Below, piece by piece: positions 34,981 to 46,786 of a stretch of DNA of 64,000 nt. Below the pieces are notes generated by a model. That model saw nothing but the letters and a program-made list of their open reading frames with translations. It had not been told where the DNA came from and searched no databases. Origin of the DNA: Clitoria ternatea (taxonomy: Eukaryota > Streptophyta > Magnoliopsida > Fabales > Fabaceae); the NCBI GenBank assembly GCA_037962975.1, contig CM075673.1, positions 118,129,001-118,193,000 of the forward strand. Direction: 5' to 3'. Every line of letters begins with the position of its first letter. The stretch's first letter is position 1. Both the position numbers and the translations under genes were made by a program.

Positions 34981-36363
34981 GCGCTCTCCAATGAAACTTC
35001 ACCTTTTGGCTTTTGGTTTTCCGCCTCTCCCTTCATTTCTCTTCGTGCATCGCCTCTCTCTTTTCCTCATTGCAACTTTTCACTTTCCCTCTCTTCTTTC
35101 ATCTTCCTTCTTCTTTCTCTTTCACACAAAGAGATCCCTCCCTCCATTTCTCTATCCATCTTCCTTCTATTTCTCTTCGTGCACGCTGTTAGTCTCCTCT
35201 CCTCCTCCTCCCTCCGTGTCTCCATTTCACTTAGGCTGTTTGTTCTCCAATCTGACGAACGACGCACGACGGTTGACATGGGGCTATTTGGCTTCCCTTC
35301 TCCTTCCTCTATCTTTCCATTTTGACGCACGCTTGTTTCCAGGTTGGTCTCCTTCTTCGAGTATATCTCAAAGATTCATTTTTTGGCTTAAAATTAAATA
35401 CTTAATTTTAGATAATTTGATGAATAATTATAATTTTGGTTTTAATTGAAATGGAATGTAATGTTATTAATTGGAATGAAATTTAATGTTAGTTTTAGAT
35501 AATGTAATGTTTCTTGTGAGTTATTAATTAGAATAGAATGTAATGTTAGTTTTAGATAATTTGATGAATAATTGTAATTTTGGTTTTAATTGAAATGGAA
35601 TGTAATGTTATTAATTGGAATAATGTTAGTTTTAGATAATGTAATGTTAGTTTTAGATAATGTAAAGTTTCTAATTTTGAATGTTGTTGGGTTAAATTTT
35701 GAATATAAAAAACTTTATCATGTCTCAAATGGAATGTAGTTAGTACTAGTAGTAGATTTAGATTTTTAAATTAAGATTCTTACATAAGACAAATGGAATG
35801 TAGTTTAATATGTTTTTTAAATGTAGTTATTACCAGTACTAGTACTAGTAGTAGATTAATTTTTATTTGTTATTTTTTACTTTTTGATAAGTTGATATAG
35901 TCCCTTTGAATTGTAATTTTTTAAATTGTAAATAAGTGAACCATAGTTTCCCGTTTGAGATTCGACACAAATGGTAATTAAATTAATTGATTTCGTCATT
36001 TGTGTTGAATCTTGAATTGTCCGTTTGGACAGTTTGGGATGAACAAATTTTTATGCATTATTGCTATGTACAAGTTAGGGGTAATTTTAAAATTTGATCA
36101 AGTTTTGGCTAGTTAAATTTTGTATTATTCTCTGGGTGCATATTTGATTGTGGTTGAATTTGATGTCACCACTTTCATTTCATGTACTTAGAGACCAATA
36201 CAAAATGCTGCCGAAATTTTATCAAATTTTAAAATAACTCCTAAGTGGTATGTAGTTATGATGTATAGAAAAATGTTCATTCTGAATGGGTAGGACCACC
36301 ACCTTTGTGAAGAAAGTAAGATTCATAGCACCGTTAAATTTACTGGTATTGTAAACAGTGAGT
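34981..36363 (+). other. CACTA-3 5' region, no gene seen
   Basis: A CT-rich leader (35010-35340; its open frames at 34933-35449 are low-complexity), then AT-rich sequence with diverged repeats of GGAATGTAATGTTA and TTTTAGATAATG (35400-35670). From 35959 to 36290 lie the palindrome and long hairpin shared with the other two CACTA elements. Confidence 0.6.
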
Positions 36364-38047
36364 ATGGATCGAAGTTGCATAACTGTATCACGTATGAGTC
36401 CACAATATGAGGGTGGAGTCAAAACATTCATAGAGTACGTGATATGAAATGCTGAAGAGGTGAATGGAACGTATTTTTGCCCTTGTGTTAAATGCTTAAA
36501 CATGCGCCGACTAGAATTGACAGAGGTACAAGAACATCTGTTGTGTGATGGATTTCTTCAGTGTTATACGCGATGGATATGGCATGGTGAACATGTTGAG
36601 GTGCCAAGTACTAGTTTTCAAACAAAAGACCAAAGCTTTGCGCATGAGGTTGATGAGGACATGGATGACCGACTTGAGGATATGATCCGTGATGTGGGGG
36701 TAGAAAGTTTTAAGAGAGCTCAAGTATATGCGAGTCTATGTGAGGATTCAGAAAAGCCGTTGTATCCGAATTGCTCTAATTTCACGAGGTTGTCAACAGT
36801 TTTATGATTATTTAATTTGAAAGCGATAAATGGGTGGACAGATAAAAGCTTCACTGAGTTGCTTAAGTTGTTGAAAGAAATGCTCCCAGTTGGTAACACT
36901 TTACCAAATCGTAACTATGAGGCTAAAAAGGTGTTGTGTCCTATGGGCTTGGAGTATACGAAGATACATGCATGCCCAAATGATTGTGTATTATACCGTG
37001 GTGAGTATGAAATGCTGCATCGATGTCCTAGGTGTGGGGTGTCACGGTATAAGAAGAAAGAGGTTGATTCTGATGATTTATGCAAAAAAGGGTCTCCTGC
37101 GAAGGTGTTGTGGTATCTCCCCATAGTTCCAAGACTAAAACGTCTATTTGCCAATGTAGATGATGCGAAGCTTATGAGATGACATGCTGATGAAACGGTT
37201 AATGACGGACGAATTAGGCATCTGGAAGATGGATTACAGTGGAAGAAAATGGATACAATGTTTCCAGATTTTGCCCGTGACCCAAGAAATGTTAGGCTTG
37301 CACTAGCCACAGACGGCATGAACCCATATGGGAACCTAAGCACAAACCACAGTTTGTGGCCTGTTTTGTTGTTTGTTTACAACTTGCCGCCATGGCTGTG
37401 CATGAAGCAGAAATACGTTATGTTATCAATGATGATTTCTGGTCCATGACAACCAGGGAATGACATTGATGTATACTTATCTCCGTTAGTTGAAGACCTG
37501 AAAATGTTATGGGAAGAGGGGGTTGATGTGTTTGACGGGCTTACAGGACAATCATTCAATTTGAGGGCTAATGTTATTCTGTACGATCAATCATTTTCCA
37601 GCGTATGGTAACCTCTCGGGCTATAGCGTCAAAGGACATAAAGTGTGTCCTGTATATGAGGAGGGAACTAGTTCTGATCGACTACATCATGGAAGGAAAA
37701 ATGTCTATCTTTGACATCGTAGGTTTCTGACACCTAATCATCCACTTCGTAGGTTGAAGAAGTCGTTCAATGGTGCACAAGAGTTTGAAATGCCTCCCCC
37801 ACCATTGTCTGGTCGTCAAGTATATGAAAAGGTGAAAGAAGTCAATGTGGTTCTTGGTAAGTCTGAGAAACAGTTTATCTCAAAAAACACATGGAAGAAA
37901 AGGTCAATATTTTTTGATCTGCCATATTGGAAAGAGCTTGATGTGAGGCATTGTATTGATGTGATGCATGTGGAGAAAAATGTGTGCGATAGTTTGGTTA
38001 GAACCCTGTTAAACATACCTGGAAAAACGAAGGATGGCCTGAATTCG
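36364..38047 (+). pseudogene. CACTA-3 TNP2 transposase, C-terminally deleted
   Basis: Starts MDRSCITVSRMS. The transposase-associated domain (CPCVKCLNMRRLE, TRWIWHGEHVEVP) is followed by Transposase_21 blocks LHRCPRCGVSRYKKKE, ALATDGMNPYGNLSTNHS, MSSMMISG-like MLSMMISGP, QPGNDIDVYLSPL and HCIDVMHVEKNVCDSLV. In-frame stops occur at about 36448 (TGA), 36805, 37180 and 37447, with a frameshift near 37590. At GLNS (about 38047) the sequence jumps into the second gene; the DUF4218 and DUF4216 domains seen in CACTA-B are missing. Confidence 0.86.
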
Positions 38048-40373
38048 CGTCTAGGCAACGTCAAGGTAGCCACCCTGACGCCACTATTGTGGATCCCCTC
38101 TCCCCACCCGCACGACATAAAAAATAGAAGCGTGCCAGGACGAAGAAGAGTGGTCAGTACACTTCATCACATGTTGAGGAGGTTGTCTCAAGGATTGTAA
38201 GTACAAAGCTTATTAATACTTTTTATGAAACGTTAAATGTCCATCAAACCCTAACACTAATCACTGACTTTTGGTTACAGGATTCCTTGGTTGAGCAGTC
38301 GACCCAAGGGTCATTTGTGTCACATGGTAGGGATGATATATTGACCGCCGCCATCGGCCGACCAGAGCACCCTGGACGAGTCCATGTAGCTGGTCGAGGT
38401 CATGGTATGTTTACATTTATGAGAACCCTGTATGATAACATTTTTTATTTCTAATTATTCTTTATCTGTAGGCCTCCGAAGCAATTTCGGCCCCCGCCAC
38501 CCCTTCTCAATCCATATCTGATTTGGAGAAGACCTTTGAGGACAAGGTTGTCGCAGTGAAGGCAGAGGCAAAGGAGGAAATGCAGAGGCTGCTTCAGGAG
38601 GAGATGGCACGGTTTCAAAGTGAGATGATGGCGTCATTGAGTCAACAATGTCAACTTACGCCACCAGTGGTGGACCCACAGGTTACATTGTACATTAATT
38701 AATTGAATCACCTATGATTCATTATCATTATTTCTTGAATAACTTTAAAATGTTGTGTAATTATGCAGACTAGGTGGGTCAGCACAAAGGGGTCATGTGC
38801 TGCACCTGACGGTGATGATGACGACGTAAATCTTGGAGACTGCCGTTAGTGTGACCTATTTGTGGATGGAGTGGAAGAGCCAGTTGCCATTGGTTCAGTG
38901 TAGAACCTAGGCCCTTTGGTTCACCATTAGAAATTGCCTGATGGTGTGTCAAGGATTTCGGTTGTACAGGTCCTCAAGGCAGATGCAGTTGTTCCTATTC
39001 CAACTTTTAAGGTACGACTCGTCGGCCAGGCTGTAGGACACTTCCTTATGTGGCCGACCAGACTTGTGTCAGATTCTGGTCGCCAGGTATGCTTTTTACC
39101 CAAGTATCAATTATATATTAAGTTATGGTTTTAATAATCATAAATTGCTTCTAATTTTTTAACTATTTTAACAGGGTGTTGCCCCATCAAAGAAGCCAGA
39201 GCCCCCTTGATCTGATGGAACGATTATGGGAGATATCGGCTGGGCTACGCAATTGCACTATCCCGGTCCCATGGGAGGAATCCGTTTTTGGCCTCGTAAT
39301 TTTATTTCCAGTGTACATTGCACGACCTGACTTGTGTGAGGTCCTAATGGGGAAGACGATGTTGAACATTTCTGTGATTCAGTGTTGGGAGCTGTAAGTA
39401 TAATGTTTTTCATTCAATGATAGTGTCAATTAAGTTGTTATTTTTTACAACACTAAACGTCTACAAATTTGATTAGGCTTTTACATAGACTTTGCATAGA
39501 GAGAGGTGTCGATGACACTTATGGTTTCCTGGAGCCCTCTCTAATACAACTTCGTGGGAATAGCAAGGAGGAGATTCAGGCATATATCCAGAATTAGATG
39601 CATGCCTTGAACAAGACTGTGTACCTTACGCCATTTCATAGAGAGTAAGAGTCTAATAAATATTTACTTATTGTTGTTAATTTAATAATGGATTGCGTTG
39701 TTCCTAATCAACGGTACATTGCAGCCTTCACTGGCAACTGTTGGTCATTTGCCCGAAGGACGGCATTGCTGCATGCTTCTGTTCATTGCATGGGAGTCCT
39801 GGTGCGGACTACATGAAAATACTCGACGGGTAAGTTGATTTTTAAAAATAAAATAACTTTACATATTTGATTAAGTCATTCTATTAACTAAACTGGTATT
39901 TTATTCTCTTATAGGGCTTTAATTGGGTACCATCTACTACGTGGCAAAGTGACCAAGAAAAAAACTAGAGTGGGTCTTCCCAAAAGTAAGTACTTTAATT
40001 AGTAAGCATTACTTTTAAAGTTACCTCAATTAGTAACAAAAACAATAACTAGTTGTGAAATTAATGTATGGTACCTTGTAGTCTTATCGGCAGGATGGCA
40101 CCTTTGAGTGTGGGTATTTCGTGATGAAGACGATGCTCACCATTGTCCAATCTGGTATAGTAGACGGATGGACAACTGTAAGTTTTTGCTGCCTACTTTA
40201 ATTTATTTGGTTTTTACATATTACTATTACAATTTGTTGCTCACCTATTAATGATTATGTCTTCTTTGCAGCACTTTCGAGACTCCTCCTTAATGTTCCC
40301 TAAAGGATACATTGATGAAATTAGAAACCAATGGGCCACCAGCCTTCTTCAACTCAAGGAAGGAATCCAATAG
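38048..40373 (+). pseudogene. CACTA-3 second gene: coiled coil and Ulp1-like protease
   Basis: 5'-truncated by the internal deletion. Exons: a first one ending at about 38197 before GTAAGT; SLVEQSTQGSFVSHGRDDIL (38283); a coiled coil SDLEKTFEDKVVAVKAEA and EEMQRLLQEEMARFQSEMMA (about 38518-38637); GQAVGHFLMWPTRLVS (about 39024); LCEVLMGKTMLNISVIQCWEL (to 39397); and C48 exons YGFLEPSLIQLRG (about 39521), LHWQLLVICPKDG (39726), a LLRGK exon (about 39930), ECGYFVMKTMLTIVQSGIVD (about 40107) and a last exon ending TAG at 40371-40373. The Asp position of the triad reads Cys (ACFCSLH). TAG is in frame after YIQN at about 39595. Confidence 0.8.
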
Positions 40374-40589
40374 ACTTCTATCATTTATTATATTATTAGT
40401 GTGTAGTTATATACCTATTAGTGTAGCTTAATCAATTATTGTGCATTTTATGTACCATATTTGATGTTTAGATAGTTTGATTGGAATTTATTCATTTTCA
40501 TTATTATTCATCATTGGGCTGTCTGGTTATATTCTGTTTGTAGGTTTTGGGAAAAAATAAAAAACAAAAAATAATTAAAAAAAACCAAG

Positions 40590-40969
40590 GTTTTAAGCAC
40601 GGTTATGGTGTTAACCGTTTTTAAAAGTCACCCTTTTTAAGCATGGTTATTTCTTAACCGTGCTTAAAAGTCCCCCTACGAAGACGGTTATTGACAGAAC
40701 CGTGCTTAAAAGTCCCCCTACGAAGACAGTTATTCTCAGAACCGTGCTTAAAAGTCCCCCTACAAAGACGGTTATTCTCAGAACCGTGCTTAGAAGTGCC
40801 CGTCTACGAAGACAGTTAAAAATAACCGTGCTTAAAAGGTACATACAAACACGGTTCACAACCGTCCTTAAAAGTCCCTATCTACAAGCAGGGCGGGAAC
40901 AAGGACGGTTCTAGAACCGTGCTTAAAAGTCCCCCAGAACCGTGCTTAAAGCCCCTTTCTCCACTAGTG
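40590..40969 (+). repeat. CACTA-3 right subterminal repeats, 42-bp tandem
   Basis: AACCGTGCTTAAAAG words throughout. At about 40660-40810 they form at least three tandem units of exactly 42 bp (TCCCCCT at 40671, 40713, 40755). An open frame here (40660-40914, repeated KSPPTKTV) is a by-product of the repeat. Confidence 0.85.
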
Positions 40970-43092
40970 ATCCAACTCGTCAGGCATGATTACTTTGCAT
41001 CATATGGCATTGAAAAACATACACAACCTTGTTATGACATTTCTCACATTTTTAGGAAGAATGTCACGAATGACGATAGGCAGAAATTGTTGCATCAACA
41101 TATGATAATCGTGAGTCTTCAACCCAACTAACTTTAAATCTTTCATGGAAACACATGTGTTGATGTTTGAACCATAACCAGACAGAACTTTCACACTACG
41201 TAACGATTCACACAGACTTTTCTTTTCTTTTCTGGATAACGTATGACATGCTGGGGGCAAATATGTTCGTTTGCCCTTTGATTGTGGATGCAACTCCTGA
41301 CGTATACCCATCAGCTCTAAGTCCATACACGAATTTAGGCCATCCTTAGTCTTCCCGGGTATGTTTAAGAGTGTACCAACCAAACTATCACACACATTTT
41401 TCTCCACATGCATTACATTAATGCAGTGTGTTACATCAAGCTCCCTCCAATATGGCAGGTCAAAAAACACTGACTTCTTCTTCTAGTTGTTTTATGTTGG
41501 GGATTGTTTTTCACACTTACCAAACACCACGTTGACGTCTTTCACCTTTTCACATGTCTCGCGACTAGACAGTGGTGGGGGAGCCATTTCAAAATCTTGG
41601 GCACCGTTGAACGAATTCTTCAACCTCTGAAACAGATGATTCTCTTTAAGAAACCTTCGATGTCGAAGATAAACATTTTTCCTACCATGGTGCAGCCGCA
41701 CATAACTAGTTCCCTCCTCACATACAGGACAAGCTTTATGACCCTTCACGTTGTACCCGGATAAGTTACCATACGCTGGAAAGTCATTGATCGTGAAAAA
41801 TAGCATGGCACACAATTTGAATGATTGCCCCGTAAACCTGTCAAACACATCAACCCCGTCTTCCCACAAAATTTTGAGGTCTTCAAGTAATGGAGTTAAA
41901 TATACATCAATGTTGTTCCCCGGTTGTCGTGGACCAGAAATCATCATTGATAACATGACATATTTCCACTTCATGCACAACCATGGCGGCAAGTTGTAAA
42001 CAAACAACAAAACAGGCCACGAACTATGGTTTGTGCTCAGATTCCCAAATGGGTTCATGCCGTCTGTGTCTAGTGCAAGCCTAACATTTCTTGGTTCATG
42101 GGAAAAATCTGAAAAATCATATCCATTTTCTTCCATTGCGATCCATCAGCTGGATGGCTAAGTAGTCCGTCAACAACCTTTTCATCAGCATGCCATCTCA
42201 TAAGTTTTGCATCATCTGCATTGGCAAATAGACGCTTTAGTCTTGGAACTATGGGCAGATACCACAACACCTTTGCAGGAGACCCTTTAGTACAGACCTC
42301 ATTAGAATCCGCCTCTTTCTTGTTATACCGTGACACCCCACACCTAGGACATCGATGCAACATTTCATACTCACCCTGGAATAATACACAATCATTTAGG
42401 CATGCGTGTATTTTCTCATACTCTAAACCCATAGGACACAACACCTTTTTGGCCTCATAGTTACAATTTGGCAAGGTGTTTCTAGCTGGGAGCATTTCTT
42501 TCAACAACTTCAGTAAGTCAGTGAAACTTTTATCCGTCCACCTGTTTATGGCCTTCAAATTAAACAATAGCAAAACTGTTGATAACCTCTTGAAATTGAT
42601 GCACTTTGGATACAATGGCTGCTTAGAATCCTCACGCAATTTGGATACAACGGCTGCTCATACAATGAGCTTTCTTAAAACCTTCTACCCCCACATCACA
42701 GATCATATCCTCGAGTCGGTCATCCATGTCGACATCGGTGTCATGCATCGAGCTTTGATTTTCAGTTTGAGAGTTGTTACTTGGCACCACCACATCTTCA
42801 CCGTGCCATATCCAGTGTGTATAACTACACAGAAAACCATCACACAGTAGATGTTCTCGCACCTCTTCCAAGTCTAGTCGACGCAAGTTTAAGCATTTAA
42901 CACAAGGGAAAAAATACCTTCCATTCACCTCTTCAGCATTCCTCGCAATGAATTCTATAAATGATTCAACTCCCCCTTCGTACTCTAGGCTTATGCGTGA
43001 TACAGTTATCCAACTTCGATCCATACCAACTGTTTACAAGGTGTTATGATCAATCTCACTTTTCTTACAAAGGTGGTGGTCCTATACCCATT

Positions 43093-43422
43093 CAGGATGA
43101 CAATTGTTTTCATACGTCATTGATATATACAGGTTAGGAGTTATTTTAAAATTTAAACAAATTTCGGTAGCATTTCGCATTAGTCTCTAAGTACACAAAA
43201 TGAGAGTGGTTAAATCAAATTCAACCATAACCAAATATGCACCCAGAGAACAACATAAAATGCAAGTTACTAAAAGTTTATCAAATTTTAAAATAACTCC
43301 TAACTTGTACATACTAATGACGTATAAAAAATAATTGTTCATCCCAAACTGTCCAAACGGACAATTCAAGATTCAACACAAACGATGAAATCAATTAATT
43401 TAATGACCATTTGTGTTGAATC
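43093..43422. repeat. Palindrome and long hairpin upstream of TNP2 (CACTA-B)
   Basis: Counterpart of 27656-27982, reversed. Long-hairpin arms are at about 43093-43168 and 43272-43346; the TGTCC-AAAC-GGACA hairpin is at 43350-43363; the 53-bp palindrome is at 43370-43422. It lies about 70 bp before the TNP2 start codon at 43024. Confidence 0.75.
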
Positions 43423-43861
43423 TTAAATTGGGAACTACAATTCACTCATGCACAACAACTTTTATACTAGTTAACTAGTATAAGCCTACGAGTTCACAGG
43501 ATTGACAACCACACACATACAACAACAACATAAATAACATTATTTAAGAGCAACAAATATATAATATAAGATTGTAGGTGGATTTTATATCTTTTGTAAC
43601 TATTTCCACATTTTGAGTTTTATAATGAGTAAAGTGTCTATAATAATGTATTGCTAATTATGAGTGAGTAAATATTTAAAATTTTAAAATATCAAATTAG
43701 TTCTCACTGAGATGATCCTATCATCTACTTTACATAGTAGTCAATCCCAAAACACGTCACGTCATAGATGACCCTAAAGCTGGTATCGCAGCGTCGCGAA
43801 GCAAATCGCGGATGCTATTTTACACTATAAAATAAGTCACAATACAAAAGCAAATAAAAAT
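43423..43861. other. CACTA-B 5' region, unassigned
   Basis: To about 43565 it matches the CACTA-A 5' region on the other strand (near 27500-27650). From 43566 on I find no match within the window and no gene. With 46787-47270 it forms one block, interrupted by the solo Gypsy LTR. Confidence 0.4.
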
Positions 43862-44759
43862 TGTAACATCCCGATTTAAAACAAGTACCGGGTGAAACAA
43901 TACCATTAAAATAATAATATCAGAAGTGGAAAATTATTTATTAATTACCATTAACTTAATTAATCAAATGAGGGCTGGTTAAATGTGTTTAACTATTGAT
44001 TATCGCTAATGGTGACTGGGTGACGTGAGCAGACTGCTGCTTCACGTTTTCCCACCCCACCTTTCCATTCCTTCGTGCATGCATATATGATTGGTCGATG
44101 GGTCTCTTTGCCATTCATTCCTTCAGTTTTCCCTCTGAACTTCTCTCTTCTTCTTCCTCCTTCTCTTCTCCTTCATTCTTCTTCTTCTCCTTCCCTGCTC
44201 TCTGTTTCCATTTTCTGACTTCGGAAGCCACGTTGACGGTACTACAGAGGAGTCAGAGCTCCCTCATGCTAGTGAAAGGTGATCGTCGAAGTGGAAGAAG
44301 AAGCAGCCCCTGTTCCTGAGTCAATTGTGGAAGACGACAGTGTTCAAGAAGAGGCCGAACGCGTGGAAGTAACGAGCGAAGCAGCAAGGTAGAGGACAAA
44401 CATCCAAGCGGAAGAGTCTCTCGGAGTTTCGTAGTTGGTAGGGGGAGTACCTTATATTTTAAATGCATGGGTTATGGATGGGCTCCGGGTGCTGATGATT
44501 GTTGTTTTTGTATTCTCTTTGTGTGTTGTGCTTACATGAGGAGTGTGTAATACCCGGGTGCATGATGAATGAGAGCTGAGTGTTGCATGTCTAGTCCCGT
44601 CCTTGAAATGCATGTTGATAGCTTGAGAATGTCGAATGATTGCATGGAAAGGGTGTGCTGAATTGTTGATGATGATTACCGTGCGGTTTATATGACATAT
44701 AGGTTATTACGAACATAAAATACTGACTGCATGTGATTGAATGTTGACGTAGTGAATCA

Positions 44760-45025
44760 GGTAATATATCCCACTGATGCATGTGTTGTCTGAGTCCTGA
44801 TACTGCTAAGTACCGATTGCATGATATGCTTGTGTTGTTGGATTACTTCATTGAATCCTGATACTGCTTGACACCAACTGCATGGGACGCGTGTGTTGTT
44901 GTATTCATCTATTGGAGCTATGATATTGATTGCATGAGAAGCATGTGTGTAGGACTAATATATTGAGTTCTGAGAATGCTTATTACCGATTGCATGTGAT
45001 GCATGTATGTCTGAGTGAAAAGTTA
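44760..45025 (+). repeat. Diverged ~75-bp tandem in solo Gypsy LTR
   Basis: Three to four degenerate units, each with TACCGATTGCATG or ACCAACTGCATG, then GATGC or similar, TGTGTTG and CTGATACTGCT. Function not known. Confidence 0.55.
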
Positions 45026-45065
45026 TGTATACGAATGCTGTGTTGTGTGATGAATCTGCGTGTGG

Positions 45066-45324
45066 CGCATGGGATGCGTTATGCTGGGAGCACGTAGTGT
45101 GGGACACTACCATCGGTTAATTAAAAGCGTGGGACGCTATGAAATCCTTCGAGTGGGACTCAAGGTAGCCTCTGAGTGGGACTCGGGCTGCTCGTGAACA
45201 CCTCCATTGACGCTAAGAGCGTTGGTGTCACCTTGTGGGTGAACGGTTGGGTACCTGTAAAACGGCCAAGCAGCTGGGAGCTGAATGGATAGCCGAGAGC
45301 TATGTATAAAAAGGCTGGGAGCCT
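45066..45324. repeat. Chain of GGG-loop hairpins
   Basis: Eight perfect inverted repeats, each around a GGG centre: CGCAT-GGG-ATGCG (45066), TGCT-GGG-AGCA (45082), GTAGTGT-GGG-ACACTAC (45094), AGCGT-GGG-ACGCT (45126), GAGT-GGG-ACTC (45151 and 45174), CAGCT-GGG-AGCTG (45271) and AGGCT-GGG-AGCCT (45312). ACGCT-AAG-AGCGT lies between them (about 45211). Stems differ in sequence but stay complementary. Confidence 0.9.
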
Positions 45325-46786
45325 ACGTTGCAACGTATAAAAAAAACCGATTACACACGGATGCGGAACCGAGTGAATTATCCCGTGTACATTAATTGTT
45401 AATATTGATAGAGATCTGTTCTATGGATAATTGTTAATGTCGTTGTATTGTTATGTTCATATATCCGAGTGAGACTGATGGACTCTGATGGTGAAATGTT
45501 GAATGTGTACTTTCTGGTTTACTTGGTATTGTGTTTATTTGATAGTAGCCGTGTACTTTATATTGCTGCATGAGTAAGGATAATCTGAGTCAATATCTAT
45601 CATTTAATATCTAAGATACTCACCCCTGCTGTGGCAACTTTTCAGTGAATGTCTCTCGAAATGAGGAGTGGAGGAGGAGCTGAATGCCGAGTGAAGTACT
45701 GATGCACTATGGGGATTATGCGTTTATGTATATGCTGTGTACATGTCTTGTTAAGCCTTGGCCGGCTCGTATCTCAGTCGTAGTCTCTTTATACTAGAAC
45801 TTGAACCCTCTTGGGTAGAAGACAAGACCGTGTGCCTGTACTTATTTATATCCCTTTCTTTATCCATCTTACCGTGTCTTGTTCTATATTGCGTGAATGA
45901 TCCGAGTAATATATATATGTGTATGCGTACTTACCGAGTGTGTGAGGTCGGTATAACCATGGGTAGAAATGGGATTAAGAGTTGATAAGGAGAGTGAGAC
46001 AGTGATTTATTCTGAGTGCCCAAGGGTTTAAGTATTTCCGAGTGAATGAGAATACGGAACACCGAGTGAGAACTGATCTAGATACTCTCCGAGTGATAAT
46101 TGATAGGATTTTCCCGAGTGTAGGATAATTAACAATTTCCGAGTGAGAATCTGCTGAGTGAAGGTTTTCCGACCAAAAGGCGACACCTAAGGCTCTAAGT
46201 GGACCCCATTGTAGTCAATCATTTGTAGTAAGGGAACCCGAGTGAGTCTTGACTTAGTAGGATGACTAGAGTGGGAAGAATTATGGTTACCGAGTGAAAA
46301 TAAAAGTGAAATGTCCCGAGTGACGAAAGGGGCGTGAAAGCTATTCCGAGTGAGAAGTCTTCATGGGTTTTGAGTGAGTGGTGATGGGAAACATTTCTGA
46401 GTTGTTTGCATACGCGTCCCGATTGAATGAAGTCATAGAATGCGTTATGTTTTCTGATTGGGGCTGGTACGTTTAATAGCCAATCTGAGTGAATAGGGAG
46501 TGGACCTTCCGAGTGAACCAGGCACTGAAGTCCGGGTGCGGGAATGCCGAGTGGAGTGAGTGAGTGCTGAGTGTAGCCTTCGCTGAGCGAGTGGGGTCGC
46601 TGTGTGATCCGCCTGAGCGTTTCCTTCTTTCACCGTCAGCTCCTTGAGTCGGTTTCATTCCTCTTGCCTTCTTTTCCCCCATTTCCTTGTGCCGATTATT
46701 CTGGTTTTTATTGTGAAAAATTTTCTTTGATTTATTTATTTATTTATTTATTTATTTACTTATCAAAATTAGGGTGTTACAAAAAT

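Larger units (their letters stand above)
34553..40969 (+). mobile_element. CACTA-3 transposon, TSD ATC
   Basis: Left end CACTAGTGCAAAAAGTAG, right end (reverse-complemented) CACTAGTGGAGAAAGGGG, with ATC on both sides (34550-34552, 40970-40972). The surrounding minus-strand TNP2 of CACTA-B continues across the site. At 6417 bp it keeps both genes in part, but an internal deletion near 38047 fuses them, removing the transposase C-terminal domains. Ends and subterminal words (AACCGTG with GCTTAAAAG) differ enough from A and B to mark a separate subfamily. Confidence 0.9.
33405..43024 (-). pseudogene. CACTA-B TNP2 transposase, split by CACTA-3
   Basis: Minus-strand TNP2. N-terminal transposase-associated domain from MDRSWITVSRISLEYEGG (43024); then Transposase_21 blocks LHRCPRCGVSRYNKKE, ALDTDGMNPFGNLSTNHS, LPPWLCMKWKYVMLSMMISG, RQPGNNIDVYL and HCINVMHVEKNVCDSLVGT; ends at 40973. 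After CACTA-3 it resumes at 34552 with LLEKEASLILCQLEMHFPPS and FDIMVNLIIHLVREVRLGGP (DUF4218), then the DUF4216 region (33851-33405; VFKYKWVDNKNSVKTDDFG). Frameshifts lie near 42640, 42100 and 41480, with stops near 34380 and elsewhere. The first frameshift comes with a short local duplication at about 42600-42655. Confidence 0.87.
43862..46781 (+). mobile_element. Solo Gypsy-type LTR, TSD AAAAT
   Basis: 2920 bp, TGTAACATCCCG to AGGGTGTTACA, flanked by AAAAT (43857-43861 and 46782-46786). Related to the LTR at 2591-6839 by the TGTAACATCCC start, a CCTTGGCCGGCTC box (about 45764), a CTCACCCCT box (45619-45627), CCGAGTG-rich sequence (46000-46600) and a GCTGAGCGAG palindrome (about 46582) near the end. 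No interior remains. Plus orientation. It also has a diverged ~75-bp tandem (44760-45025) and a chain of hairpins (45066-45324). Confidence 0.92.

Noticed and set aside
34933..35449. Ser/Phe/Leu-rich frames (130 and 164 codons)
   Set aside because: CT-rich leader of CACTA-3; two overlapping frames are open on one strand through base composition, with no domain.
40660..40914. Frame with repeated KSPPTKTV
   Set aside because: It follows the 42-bp tandem of CACTA-3's subterminal region, a multiple of three, so it stays open by period alone.
43779..43792. Possible primer-binding site CTGGTATCGCAGC
   Set aside because: Two mismatches to the tRNA-iMet site in the first 12 bases and no LTR end beside it.
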